A DNA stretch of 49,631 nucleotides from NCBI GenBank assembly GCA_002421745.1, contig DISC01000004.1, positions 1 through 49,631 on the forward strand, given 5' to 3'. The notes below the pieces were generated by a model. The model saw only the letters and a program-made list of their open reading frames with translations. It ran no database searches and was not told where the DNA came from. Both the position numbers and the translations under genes were made by a program. This DNA is from Patescibacteria group bacterium UBA6220. GTDB lineage: Bacteria > Patescibacteriota > Minisyncoccia > Minisyncoccales > Minisyncoccaceae. Below are positions 37,764-46,884 of the stretch, piece by piece; position 1 is the stretch's first letter; each line of letters starts with the position of its first letter.

Positions 37764-39287
37764 TTAATTGTTGGGAGTTAAGCTATTGGGTTGTAATAAC
37801 AACGCTTGCAAGAGCTCAATCAAAACTTGAATCAATTCTGTCCTATTCATTTGATTTAAAGGTTTATTTAAAATCACTGATCCTATTTTTTGTTGACCAT
37901 CGCTAGAACCAGAAACTGTCCCCGTCTTACATTCTCCCTTATATAGAATATCCACATTCGAAGCCTTTGCCATACATTCATTAGAATATGTTATTTTGTT
38001 TGTTCCGCAAACAGGATCATACTCCATAGTGCAAACAGTTTGAGATTCCTTAATTAAAATATTATAAGTATTCTTTTTAAGGGGCTGTACGCTTTCCCAC
38101 GATCTTTGATAAGACATTGTCAAAATTACGCTTCCAGACTTTATAGCAGTAAAATTATATACTGCCTCATTAGAACAACCCACAACTGAAGTTGATTCAT
38201 TTATAGTTCCGGTAATATTTGTTGCCGATGTTGAAGTGTCTGAATTAATTGAACTAGAGCAATTGCTTTTTGTATTTTTTGAATCTAAATTTAAATATGC
38301 TTTATCGTAATCTAATATCCAAGAATATCCTGTGCTGGGATTTTCTTCCAAGCTAATAGAAAATTTTGCACCTGAAGCAACTTCTGCTTTGCAAATATTT
38401 TCTTCACTAGAATAACACTGCAAAGGGATGTAATTAGTTTTTGCTAATGGAGCCGAACAATTAACTGCTAATCCACCATTTTGACCGCTACAAGTCCAAG
38501 TCCATGGACCCTTTCCAGAAACCGACGAAGCTACGCCAACCTTACAAAGATTGGTTGGAGTAGAAGTAACAGCCACCCCGTCACTAACACCACAAACCCC
38601 ATTAAAATTATTTGGGGCTATCACATTGAAAGATTCGCTATAAGCTTCCACTTTAACATTATCATTGTCCCAAATATGAATTTTATAATTAGTACCAGAA
38701 ATAAAATTATTACCATATGCAGTTATTGGAACTACCATATTATAAGTCCCTGCATAAGCTGGTACAGCATTCACACTAATTGCCCATGCCTGATTACCGT
38801 TAACAATATCAATATTTAATTTGTCCGAACCGTCAGCAGTCCATTTAATTTTATAAGTTTCTCCTTGCGTCAAAGTTTCCCCTGCTATTGGTGCTAAAAT
38901 TTTGATATTAGTTGTAGATAATGGACTACTGCTTCGAGTAGCCAAACAATTAACATTTAATCCTCCATTTACACCATAACAAACCCACTTGCTTTGTCCT
39001 CCAACACTCGGAAAAGCCGGATCAAACGAAGATAGCGCCCCAGCAGAACAAAACGATCCGTCAAAAGTAGTATCACCATAAGCATATCCTTTGGCTGCAG
39101 AACCACAGACAGCATTTGTTACATTATTAATAAGGGCCGCCTTACTATCTTTAATTAAAAGATTAACCAACATTTGCCATAAATTTTCTTTAGTCGTTTG
39201 GGTTTCGGCAAAGGTAAAATTAATTGACATAAAAAATAAAAACAAACACAAGCAAGATGTAAAAATAATATTTATTTTTTTATTCAT
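37764..39287 (-). CDS. Secreted chagasin plus Kazal protease-inhibitor protein
   Basis: 507 residues with a signal peptide (about 1-27). Then come Cys-containing modules with a GGLNVNCLA / GGLAVNCSAP pattern (about 60-110 and 230-285), a beta-rich Kre9/KNH-like module between them (IKILAPIAGETLTQGETYKI near 128), and a chagasin-type cysteine-protease inhibitor domain (about 300-413) with NPSTGYSW and YQRSWE loops. A Kazal-type serine-protease inhibitor follows (about 418-453: CTMEYDPVCGTN..TYSNEC..GEC, with only four Cys), then a leucine-rich helix. It probably sits on the cell surface or is released, protecting against host or prey peptidases. Single gene with terminator. Confidence 0.85.
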   Translation of the reverse strand: MNKKINIIFTSCLCLFLFFMSINFTFAETQTTKENLWQMLVNLLIKDSKAALINNVTNAVCGSAAKGYAYGDTTFDGSFCSAGALSSFDPAFPSVGGQSKWVCYGVNGGLNVNCLATRSSSPLSTTNIKILAPIAGETLTQGETYKIKWTADGSDKLNIDIVNGNQAWAISVNAVPAYAGTYNMVVPITAYGNNFISGTNYKIHIWDNDNVKVEAYSESFNVIAPNNFNGVCGVSDGVAVTSTPTNLCKVGVASSVSGKGPWTWTCSGQNGGLAVNCSAPLAKTNYIPLQCYSSEENICKAEVASGAKFSISLEENPSTGYSWILDYDKAYLNLDSKNTKSNCSSSINSDTSTSATNITGTINESTSVVGCSNEAVYNFTAIKSGSVILTMSYQRSWESVQPLKKNTYNILIKESQTVCTMEYDPVCGTNKITYSNECMAKASNVDILYKGECKTGTVSGSSDGQQKIGSVILNKPLNQMNRTELIQVLIELLQALLLQPNSLTPNN

Positions 39288-39310
39288 AGTTTTATTTTAA
39301 TTATTGCTTA

Positions 39311-41089
39311 TTAAAATTTAATTGTTTGACCAGGCGTTATTTCTCCGCTTTTTTTATCTGTTTCATTGCTTTTATTCTTTTCCACTCCTTCTGTCTTTTT
39401 TTCATCAGCTTGTTGCTTTACTTCTTTTAAAATATCCTTTAATCCAATAAAATCAACTTCTTTTTTTAATTTAACTTCTTTTGTTTCTTCTTTTTTTATT
39501 TCTGTTCTCTTTTTTTTCTCAATTGGCACAAAATCTTTTGAAGATTTTTCTAAACTAATAAACTCCTGACTTTTAATTAATTTTTCTTTAGGCTTTTCTA
39601 TGGATCTTTCTGTTGTTTTTTCTATTGGTTTAGCGGCTGAAGCTTCTTTTTCCATATTTCTTTTATTAAGACACGTTTTACAATAAACCGGCCTATTGGG
39701 ATCAGGCTTAAAAGGTACTTTCATCTTTTTTTGACAATTAGCACATTCGGCATCGTATAATTCTATTTCTTTTTGACGAACCGGCATTACTGCGTCCGCA
39801 TTTCCACCTTCGGTATTTTCAGCGATTTTTTCTTCCACTATTTTTTTCACAGTTCCATAAGTTAAATTAGATTGCTTAATAATTTCATCTCTTAGGGACG
39901 ATCCAATCATTTGAACCGGTGGCAAAGTATCAGCTGAAAAAGGACGAGAAGTTACTCCATCAATCGCCAATTTAACATAAATATTTTGCTTGGGTAAATT
40001 AACCAAATCTTGCATAAAAAATTCCGGAGAAAATTCTCGCTCCAAAAATTCCCCATCATCAGCTCCTACTCTAAAAACAATCATCGTGCCCACGTTACCA
40101 AACACCGCGTCTCTTACTGTTTCATCCATTTGCGTAATATATTGATGAGCCAAAACCAAAGACAATCGATATTTTCTCGCCTCTGATAAAATTGTAGCAA
40201 AAGATTCTGTTGAAAAGTTTTGAAATTCATCAATATATAAAATAAAGTCAGCTCTTTCTTTTTCTGGAATATCCACACGACTCATAGCTGCTAATTGCAA
40301 TTTTGTAATCAATAAAGCTCCTAAAAGCCTAGAAGACTCTTCACCAATTCTACCTTTAGAAAGATTCATAATAAAAATCTTTTTCTCATCCATAATCTTT
40401 CTCATATTTATCGTTGAGTGTTCTTGTCCAATAATATTCCTAATTAACGGTACAGAAATAAATTGTCCAATTTTATTTTGAATGGCCGCAGTAGCTTCCA
40501 CTTCATATCTTTGGGTATAACGAGCAAATTCTTTTGTCCAAAAAGCTTTTACAACAGGATCTTGTAATTTATTAACTATTTCTGCTCTCCATTCTGGATC
40601 AGACATCAAGCGATTAATACCCAACAAAGTTGAACCAGGAATTTCCAAAAGAGCTAAAATCGTATTATTCAAAATATATTCCATTCTAGAAGACCACACA
40701 TCGGGCCAGATTTTTTTGAAAACAGCCATTAATCCCCCGGCCACCAAATGACGATAATTAGGATCCACATCTTCCATAATATTAAAAGCAATAGGATTAT
40801 CTAAATCTGATGGATTAAAATAAACAACGTCTTTTATTCTTTCTTCTGGAATATAGTCTAATATTTCTTCAGCTGCTTCTCCGTGCGGATCAATAAATCC
40901 TACACCATTTCCGCGACGAATATCTTGCACAATCATATTTTTTAATAACTCGGTTTTTCCCATTCCAGTTTTACCAATAATATAAATATGCCTTCTTTTA
41001 TCATCATCACGTATCCCAAATTTCTTTTGCGCTCCGCGAAAAGTTGTTTTTCCAAAAAAGGTTATGTGCTTGTTATTTTCTGTTTCCAT
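39311..41089 (-). CDS. VirD4/TraG-like ATPase (type IV secretion-type)
   Basis: 592 residues. Walker A IIGKTGMGKTELLKNM near residue 37, GFIDPHGEAAEEIL near 60, Walker B ADFILYIDEFQNF near 282 and SLVLAHQYITQMDE near 310 match the VirD4/TraD-HerA ATPases. After about residue 420 the chain is a charged linker with a zinc ribbon (CANCQKKM...YCKTC, about 448-472), then a long Lys/Glu tail. It has no membrane span of its own; the protein encoded just upstream supplies them. A DNA or protein pump is likely, but no relaxase or other mating genes are visible. Confidence 0.88.
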   Translation of the reverse strand: METENNKHITFFGKTTFRGAQKKFGIRDDDKRRHIYIIGKTGMGKTELLKNMIVQDIRRGNGVGFIDPHGEAAEEILDYIPEERIKDVVYFNPSDLDNPIAFNIMEDVDPNYRHLVAGGLMAVFKKIWPDVWSSRMEYILNNTILALLEIPGSTLLGINRLMSDPEWRAEIVNKLQDPVVKAFWTKEFARYTQRYEVEATAAIQNKIGQFISVPLIRNIIGQEHSTINMRKIMDEKKIFIMNLSKGRIGEESSRLLGALLITKLQLAAMSRVDIPEKERADFILYIDEFQNFSTESFATILSEARKYRLSLVLAHQYITQMDETVRDAVFGNVGTMIVFRVGADDGEFLEREFSPEFFMQDLVNLPKQNIYVKLAIDGVTSRPFSADTLPPVQMIGSSLRDEIIKQSNLTYGTVKKIVEEKIAENTEGGNADAVMPVRQKEIELYDAECANCQKKMKVPFKPDPNRPVYCKTCLNKRNMEKEASAAKPIEKTTERSIEKPKEKLIKSQEFISLEKSSKDFVPIEKKKRTEIKKEETKEVKLKKEVDFIGLKDILKEVKQQADEKKTEGVEKNKSNETDKKSGEITPGQTIKF

Positions 41090-41112
41090 TATTTTATTTT
41101 TTTAATAAAAAA

Positions 41113-42453
41113 CTAATCTTCCACCGGCAAAGTTATTGGCGGAGCAACCTTCTTTATTTCTATTCTCTTTAGAGCAGGTGTTGGAGCAACATCCAATCCC
41201 GGGAAATGATAGAGCGTAGCTAATTCATCTGTACCCAAAACAAAAGTAGCTCCAGGATAAGTATCTCTTTCTTTATAGTTTATAAATAAGTTTCTTTTTT
41301 TAATATATAATCTAGCTTGTTTAAAAATGTCTGGTGATTGAATCTTGGTAATAGTTTTGCTAAACGGCTTTAACCCATTGGCATCTTGTGTGCCAAACTG
41401 AGCGGTAAAACTTGGTCCAAAAGCTTTAGCGCCATGATCAAAAACATCTTTTCTAGCCAAATAAATATATCTTATTGAACATTGCCACGCTACTTTAGAT
41501 GCCTTTCTTTCTACTTTTTCAACCAGCTTACGCTCTCCCGGACTCATCATAAAATCAAAAGCAAATTTATTTTCTTTTTCTTCTTTTTTAGGGTCACTCA
41601 AAATACCAGTAACAATCCAATTAAGATAATCCAAAAAAACATCAAAAATTACAATTCGCCCGCTTGGTTCTTCTTTTCTTTTTAAAAGCTTGTATTCTAT
41701 TTCTTTTTTTGCTCTAGCCACATAATTATTTTCTATAGGACTAATAGGCAAGGCTATTATCTGAAACCAAAGATGTTCGCCTTTGCCAACTTTAGCGAAC
41801 AACTCTAATAATGGAGACAATGGATCCAACCTCTTGTCTTCTTCGGATACATCTGGCTTTTCTTCAAAAAAATCTTCATACGTTTTAATTGGATAAACAT
41901 CTGACTTTAATGGCATAAAATCACATCCCCACATATCCCAATCTTTATTGGGAATATCTTGTGGTACAGTTAAAACATAATCCGGAACCTCAACTAGTTC
42001 AATTTCTGGATAATGAGCATAAAGCGTTGCCTCTAATTGTCTCCTGTTGGTTTTTGGAGTACGAATAAAAAAATGAGGAGTTCCTTCAATGGAAGCCATT
42101 TCAAAAGAAGTAGAAACAATAGTCTTACCTTCAAAAAAAGTGGTTCGCCAATCTTTAGGTGGGTCATAAGACGGCCAAAAAGCGCTAAAGAAATTATCCA
42201 TATTGCGCAAAGGCTTTGTTACTCTTTGCGGTATTTTTACTTCTAAAACTATTCTTTTGCGCACAGGATCAAGGTTCCACCATGTTTCCATATACAAAAC
42301 AAAAACCATACGCAAAACGCCGTATAATATAAACGGCGCTGGAATCCACCAAAATTGTAAAATATTTGCGATGACTAAAACATACGGGGACAAAGGTAGT
42401 CCCGGAACAAAAAAATCTTGAATAGATTGAAGTACAAAATGTTCAGGTAGCAT
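41113..42453 (-). CDS. Membrane protein partner of the VirD4-like ATPase
   Basis: 446 residues: two hydrophobic segments near the N-terminus (about 22-40 and 42-58, IANILQFWWIPAPFILYGVL) followed by a large soluble domain of about 370 residues with no recognisable catalytic motif. Its layout matches a conserved membrane protein that, in my experience of Patescibacteria genomes, usually lies beside this ATPase. It is 24 bp upstream of the ATPase gene in one operon. A membrane ring or coupling role is inference. Confidence 0.75.
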   Translation of the reverse strand: MLPEHFVLQSIQDFFVPGLPLSPYVLVIANILQFWWIPAPFILYGVLRMVFVLYMETWWNLDPVRKRIVLEVKIPQRVTKPLRNMDNFFSAFWPSYDPPKDWRTTFFEGKTIVSTSFEMASIEGTPHFFIRTPKTNRRQLEATLYAHYPEIELVEVPDYVLTVPQDIPNKDWDMWGCDFMPLKSDVYPIKTYEDFFEEKPDVSEEDKRLDPLSPLLELFAKVGKGEHLWFQIIALPISPIENNYVARAKKEIEYKLLKRKEEPSGRIVIFDVFLDYLNWIVTGILSDPKKEEKENKFAFDFMMSPGERKLVEKVERKASKVAWQCSIRYIYLARKDVFDHGAKAFGPSFTAQFGTQDANGLKPFSKTITKIQSPDIFKQARLYIKKRNLFINYKERDTYPGATFVLGTDELATLYHFPGLDVAPTPALKRIEIKKVAPPITLPVED

Positions 42454-42458
42454 TAAAA

Positions 42459-43532
42459 TTAAGCTTCTCTAATTTTATATTTTCCGTCGTTGCTTTTTTC
42501 AAAAAAAGTTTTGTTTTGCAAACTTAAGAAAATAGTAGACTCTTTTACAATCCTTTGTTTGCCAACTTGTTCAATGATCTGTTCTTTAGTTAAAGGATTA
42601 TCTGATACTTTTAAAACATTATATATTACATCTTTCACTCGCCCAGGATAATATCCCCAATCTTTAAGAGCATAATAGCCCCTGCCCACCAAAACAAAAT
42701 CTTGGTTTCTAATAAGTTCATTGTGCACTGTTTGCGGATGAAGCTTATATCCTTTATTCTCTCTTTCTTGCAATTGCTTATTTAATTTGAAAATATAATC
42801 TGTAATTTCTTTAAAGTGAAGCGGTTTTTTTTGTTCTTTCAGGATAACCACTATTTTATCTTTTACGGTTTTCGGATTTACTTCCGGAGAAGACTTTAAT
42901 CCTATTTTCTTACCGTCAACTGTTTTATAAATATTTTTGGATATTTCCAAACAAGATAAAAACATTTTTTTGTTTTCTTCCATTTTCTTATAATCAGCTG
43001 GGCATTCTTTTTCAAAATCAACAAATAAATTATCTAAAGTATCTGCTTTTTTATTTTTTTCAAATTTAGCAACAAAATCATTGGCGATTTTTTTAGCTAA
43101 AGCAGCTGTATCTTTATTAATAGAATAAAAAGTGTAAAAAGATTGATCTTCTTTTGTTTTTAAAATATTTTCATCAAGCCCTAATAAAAACAAAATATAA
43201 TTTTTGTTTTCCGGCGAACCTAATTCTTTTAATAAATAATCTTCTCTTTTTAGACCACCGTGTTCATTAATTTTTTCTTCAAAATAATCTTTAATTTTTT
43301 GAAAAACTGGCTTAATTTGTGGAGAATCTATAATCTTTTTAGCTCTTTTAATTCCATCAACCTCAATTTGTCTCACTCTTTCACGAGTAATTTTATAACT
43401 TTTACCAATAGCCTCAAGGGTTTCTCCTTCGGTTTTTTTACCAAAAGAAAATCTCCTCGAAAGAATATTTTGAGTTCTTTCAGGAGTACTCTTAAGAATA
43501 TTTTGCGTTATTATTTTGTAATCAAATTCCAT
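42459..43532 (-). CDS. Sigma region 4 / HARE-HTH DNA-binding regulator
   Basis: 357 residues. The N-terminal part contains a sigma-70 region 4 helix-turn-helix (ETLEAIGKSYKITRERVRQI, residues 37-56, then KRAKKI). The C-terminal part has a HARE-HTH winged helix (KKPLHFKEITDYIF near 235, then VGRGYYALKDWGYYPG near 293), the fold found in RNA polymerase delta and restriction-linked proteins, and ends in a second HTH-like stretch. No sigma region 2 is present, so it is not a complete sigma factor. It likely acts on RNA polymerase or promoters. It is 5 bp upstream of the membrane-protein/ATPase operon. Confidence 0.82.
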   Translation of the reverse strand: MEFDYKIITQNILKSTPERTQNILSRRFSFGKKTEGETLEAIGKSYKITRERVRQIEVDGIKRAKKIIDSPQIKPVFQKIKDYFEEKINEHGGLKREDYLLKELGSPENKNYILFLLGLDENILKTKEDQSFYTFYSINKDTAALAKKIANDFVAKFEKNKKADTLDNLFVDFEKECPADYKKMEENKKMFLSCLEISKNIYKTVDGKKIGLKSSPEVNPKTVKDKIVVILKEQKKPLHFKEITDYIFKLNKQLQERENKGYKLHPQTVHNELIRNQDFVLVGRGYYALKDWGYYPGRVKDVIYNVLKVSDNPLTKEQIIEQVGKQRIVKESTIFLSLQNKTFFEKSNDGKYKIREA

Positions 43533-43611
43533 AATTGATGTTATTTAATTTAGTTATTAATAACATTTATTTTATTATTTGTCAATAGAACCACGAAACA
43601 AGAAAAAACCT

Positions 43612-44538
43612 TTATTTTACAAGCTTTTTAGCACTTCTCCACTTAAGCCATTGCACCAATAATGGGCTGGCCAAAAACACTGAAGAAAAAATTCCAATAA
43701 TAACCCCGATACCAATAATTAATGTAAAGTACTTTAAGCCCTCTTCTCCCACAAAAAAATAAAATAATGGAATAACTGCCAACAAAACCGCAATAGAAGT
43801 ATTAATACATCGAGAAAAAGTTTCGTTTAATGACTTGTTAACAATTTCCTCATAAGACATATTTCTGGTTTTAATTAGGTTTTCCCTAATCCTATCAAAA
43901 ACAACCACTGTATTATTAATACAATAACCAACAACAGTTAAAAGAGCTGTTACTGCTGGAATAGTTAATTGAGCTCCATAAAGATGCCCCAAATAAGCCA
44001 AGACTCCCAATGGAATAATAATATCATGAAAAAGCATTAGGGTTGAAGAGAATCCATAACCAAAAGAACTAATAGGCCTGCTAACATTATTAAACGCAAA
44101 AGCAATATATAAAAGCATTGCTAGTAAGGCCACGATTACTACGATTATTGTTTTGTTTTTTAATTCACTACCCACTAATGGACTAATTGTTTGCATACTA
44201 ACAGAGGCTTCGTCTATTTGTCCAAGAGTTTTTAATTGAGCCAAAACATTATCATAAGTTTCAGCACTAATATCGTTTTTGTTAATTTTGATAACTATAC
44301 CATTTTGACCAATGGGTTGAATTTCTGCATTTTTAAAACCATCTATTTCGCCAATTACACTCTTAACTTGATCAGTCGATGGTCTATCTTGAGAATAATT
44401 TATAGAAAGCAAACTTCCTCCTTCAAAATCCATACCTAGTTTCAAACCAAAAATTGAAATACTAGCAATAGAAGCAACAATGGCAATTATAGCGATTGCA
44501 AAATAAATTTTTGAATATTTGGTAAAATTAAAGTTCAT
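43612..44538 (-). CDS. secF: Protein translocase subunit SecF
   Basis: 308 residues with six membrane spans. GLKLGMDFEGGSLLSINYS near residue 31 is the diagnostic SecDF motif, and the C-terminal region has VVGYCINNTVVVFDRIREN near 202. With SecD it uses the proton motive force to pull secreted proteins out of SecYEG. 14 bp after secD. Confidence 0.97.
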   Translation of the reverse strand: MNFNFTKYSKIYFAIAIIAIVASIASISIFGLKLGMDFEGGSLLSINYSQDRPSTDQVKSVIGEIDGFKNAEIQPIGQNGIVIKINKNDISAETYDNVLAQLKTLGQIDEASVSMQTISPLVGSELKNKTIIVVIVALLAMLLYIAFAFNNVSRPISSFGYGFSSTLMLFHDIIIPLGVLAYLGHLYGAQLTIPAVTALLTVVGYCINNTVVVFDRIRENLIKTRNMSYEEIVNKSLNETFSRCINTSIAVLLAVIPLFYFFVGEEGLKYFTLIIGIGVIIGIFSSVFLASPLLVQWLKWRSAKKLVK

Positions 44539-44552
44539 ACAAGTATTTTATT

Positions 44553-46019
44553 TTATGACCAAAGCCATTTTATTTTTCCTATTCTTGATTTGGCAAAAAT
44601 CAACAAGAAAATGTGAGTTATAACTATAGCCGAGAACAAGCTTAGCAAAATACCGATTATCAAGGCAAAGGCAAATCCCTTAATAAAACTTGTTCCAAGG
44701 AAGTACAAAATCAAAGCAACAATAACAGTCGTAAAGTGTCCATCTCTAATAGATGGCCAAGCTCTTAACATCCCCTGTTCAATTGCGTCGACTAAGTCTT
44801 TTCCTGATTTTAATTCCTCTCTCATTCTACTAAAAATTAAGATATTAGCATCTACAGCGATACCAATAGACAAAATTAATCCACCAATGCCAGCTAAAGT
44901 AAGTGTAACTGGTATCATCTTAATCAAAGAAAATAGTATTCCAACATAAATCAATAAAGCTATAGACGCCAACACGCCCGGAAAACGATAAATCAAAATC
45001 AAGAACATAGCAATTAAAATTATACTCCATACTCCAGCCTTCACTGCATTGTCTAAAGAAATCGCCCCTAAAGTTGGTCCAATTTTTTCTTGCACAATCG
45101 GACTACCTAATGGAACAGGAAGCGCTCCTTGATTTAATCTCTTAATCAAAGTTTTTGCTTCAACTATATTGGTAATCCCAGAAATAACTGCGCTACCGCC
45201 ACTGATTTTTTCATCAACTCTTGGAGCATAAAGATCTTGATTGTCTATATTACCATCGTTATTAGTATCAATAATTGACTGACCGTCTAAAAATATTGCC
45301 AAAGTTTTGCCAACATTTCTGCCTGTAACGTCTTCAAAAAATTTAGCACCCTCAGCATTAAACTGTAATTGAATTATTGGTGCATTCGTAGTTTCATTAA
45401 ACGTAAGAGAGGCTCTCTGAAGATATCTACCGGTTAATTCTGTTGACTTATAGGGTGATTCCAAAATTAACTGCCAGTTTGGAACTGCTTTAATTAATTC
45501 ATTTTTTTCTTCGTCAGTCTTGTCTGCATTGTCTTGAAGAATTTTATTTATCTCAATTTTAACATTATTGATTTGTTCTATTTCTTCCGAACTTCTTTCT
45601 TCCCAAAATTCCAATAATGGAGTTTGTCCAATCCAATCAATTGCTTGGTCAATACTATCAACGCCTGGCAAATCAACTGCCAACCTATCTTCACCATAAA
45701 CTTGCACTACTGGTTCGGTTACGCCAAAAGTATTAATTCTTCTTTCAATCAAGTCTCTAAGTCCGTCCATAACTGTTTTTTTGTCTTGTTCAGCAATGGT
45801 ACTTAAATCAGCTTTATATTCCAAATGCACTCCGCCTTTTAAATCAAGACCGAGCTTATATTCGGGAGTATTAACATGAGGAATTTTTGTATGTAAAGAT
45901 GCATTAACTGCATCTATCTTTTGATTGCAAAAATCAGGATAAGAAAATATTCCGGCAAAAATCGCCAACAATATTATTAAAATAAATGAAATAAATATTT
46001 GCTTGTTTGTCATAATCAA
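44553..46019 (-). CDS. secD: Protein translocase subunit SecD
   Basis: 488 residues, six spans with a large periplasmic-type domain after the first. EYKLGLDLKGGVHLEYKADL near residue 52 is the SecD P1 motif. GIAVDANILIFSRMREELKS near 390 is the RND core with its conserved Asp. Works with SecF. The start may be this ATG or the one two codons in (MTNKQIF). Confidence 0.97.
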   Translation of the reverse strand: MIMTNKQIFISFILIILLAIFAGIFSYPDFCNQKIDAVNASLHTKIPHVNTPEYKLGLDLKGGVHLEYKADLSTIAEQDKKTVMDGLRDLIERRINTFGVTEPVVQVYGEDRLAVDLPGVDSIDQAIDWIGQTPLLEFWEERSSEEIEQINNVKIEINKILQDNADKTDEEKNELIKAVPNWQLILESPYKSTELTGRYLQRASLTFNETTNAPIIQLQFNAEGAKFFEDVTGRNVGKTLAIFLDGQSIIDTNNDGNIDNQDLYAPRVDEKISGGSAVISGITNIVEAKTLIKRLNQGALPVPLGSPIVQEKIGPTLGAISLDNAVKAGVWSIILIAMFLILIYRFPGVLASIALLIYVGILFSLIKMIPVTLTLAGIGGLILSIGIAVDANILIFSRMREELKSGKDLVDAIEQGMLRAWPSIRDGHFTTVIVALILYFLGTSFIKGFAFALIIGILLSLFSAIVITHIFLLIFAKSRIGKIKWLWS

Positions 46020-46101
46020 CTATTGCAATCTATGAGTATATTTTAAAAATATATCCAAAAGACGAAAATTAAAATAATCAGTTATTATTGAGCTTTTAAA
46101 C

Positions 46102-46130
46102 AGCATAAACTTAAAATCGATTTTAGTCAA
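46102..46130 (-). promoter_or_regulatory. secDF promoter
   Basis: TTGACT (46130-46125), 17 bp, TATGCT (46107-46102) on the minus strand; leader about 75 nt. The rest of the 215-bp gap to 46234 holds the plus-strand control region of the next gene. Confidence 0.65.
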
Positions 46131-46173
46131 CTTAAAAATTATACTGCTTTAATGTTTCTTTGTTTTTTTAATA

Positions 46174-46201
46174 TTGACTAATTTCTATTAATTTGTAAGC
46201 A
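46174..46201 (+). promoter_or_regulatory. Candidate promoter for the zinc-ribbon gene
   Basis: TTGACT (46174-46179) with a weak TAAGCA -10 at 16 bp spacing. The -35 is good, the -10 poor. Confidence 0.35.
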
Positions 46202-46234
46202 TATTGTTGGCACCTATTTTGCCGGAAGATTACT

Positions 46235-46399
46235 ATGGAAAGACCTACCAACTATACTGAGCGTCGTCATTTTGACGCAAATCACCCATTCGGTGAAACA
46301 ATGAAAGACTTTCTTTGCCCAGAATGCAAAGAGCCAATGATAAATACCCTGATGTGGGGACCAACTTGCCACAATTGTGGACACATAGAAACACTATGA
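46235..46399 (+). CDS. 54-residue zinc-ribbon miniprotein
   Basis: MERPTNYTERRHFDANHPFG starts a 54-residue protein ending in a compact zinc ribbon: CPECKEPM and CHNCGHIE give two CxxC knuckles about 16 residues apart. GGAAG lies 8 nt before the ATG. Such proteins bind nucleic acid or protein partners; I cannot name the family. It stands alone on the plus strand and its last 12-15 codons form the terminator hairpin. Confidence 0.75.
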   Translation: MERPTNYTERRHFDANHPFGETMKDFLCPECKEPMINTLMWGPTCHNCGHIETL

Positions 46400-46425
46400 T
46401 CCACCCCGGCAAGTTTTTTTTATTT
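46366..46425 (+). terminator. Three-tier terminator inside the zinc-ribbon ORF
   Basis: CTTGCC/GGCAAG, GTGGA/TCCAC and CATAG/CTATG nest into one long hairpin followed by TTTTTTTT. It encodes the C-terminal Cys knuckle region and the stop codon. Confidence 0.7.
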
Positions 46426-46880
46426 TAACTATAAAACTTTTTATAAATTTCTGGCGATTTCTCTTTTATCATTTCTTCAATCAAGTCTAATTTTTCAATT
46501 TTCTTAAATTGCAATCCTTGCCTTTCACTACTTTTCACTTTTTCCGAAAAACTCTGAATAAGCCGTGAGCATTCTTCCGCTAAACCATTTAAATATTTAA
46601 ATTTTTCAATATTTAAATAACCCGCATCCAAAGCAACATACAATTGTGCGCGAACTTCACCCGCCGAACCCTTTGCAATAAAGAGATAATTCAAAAACTC
46701 TTGTTTTGTTCCTCGTTCAAAACCTTCAGCAATATTGCTTAATATCGAAACAGATGCTCGCTGTATCTGATCCTTAAGGCCATTATCCGAACAATTCTTA
46801 AGCACTCCGTAAATCTCTCGAGTTAATTCTCTAGATTTTTTCCAGCAAACCAAATCTTCAAATTTTTGAATCGTGGCCAT
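46425..46880 (-). CDS. S23/four-helix-bundle family protein
   Basis: 151 residues: FEDLVCWKKSRELTREIY near residue 7, IQRASVSILSNIAEGFERGT near 39 and FLNYLFIAKGSAGEVRAQLY near 63 are the family signature (proteins first seen encoded in 23S rRNA intervening sequences). All helical; probably oligomeric. Function unknown, perhaps RNA-related. Common in multiple unrelated spots in Patescibacteria. It is 4 bp after the ASCH gene. Confidence 0.92.
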   Translation of the reverse strand: MATIQKFEDLVCWKKSRELTREIYGVLKNCSDNGLKDQIQRASVSILSNIAEGFERGTKQEFLNYLFIAKGSAGEVRAQLYVALDAGYLNIEKFKYLNGLAEECSRLIQSFSEKVKSSERQGLQFKKIEKLDLIEEMIKEKSPEIYKKFYS

Positions 46881-46884
46881 ATTT

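Noticed and set aside
39311..43532. Integrated conjugative element around the VirD4-like ATPase
   Set aside because: No relaxase, integrase, VirB4 or attachment repeats are seen, and base composition matches the surrounding core genes.
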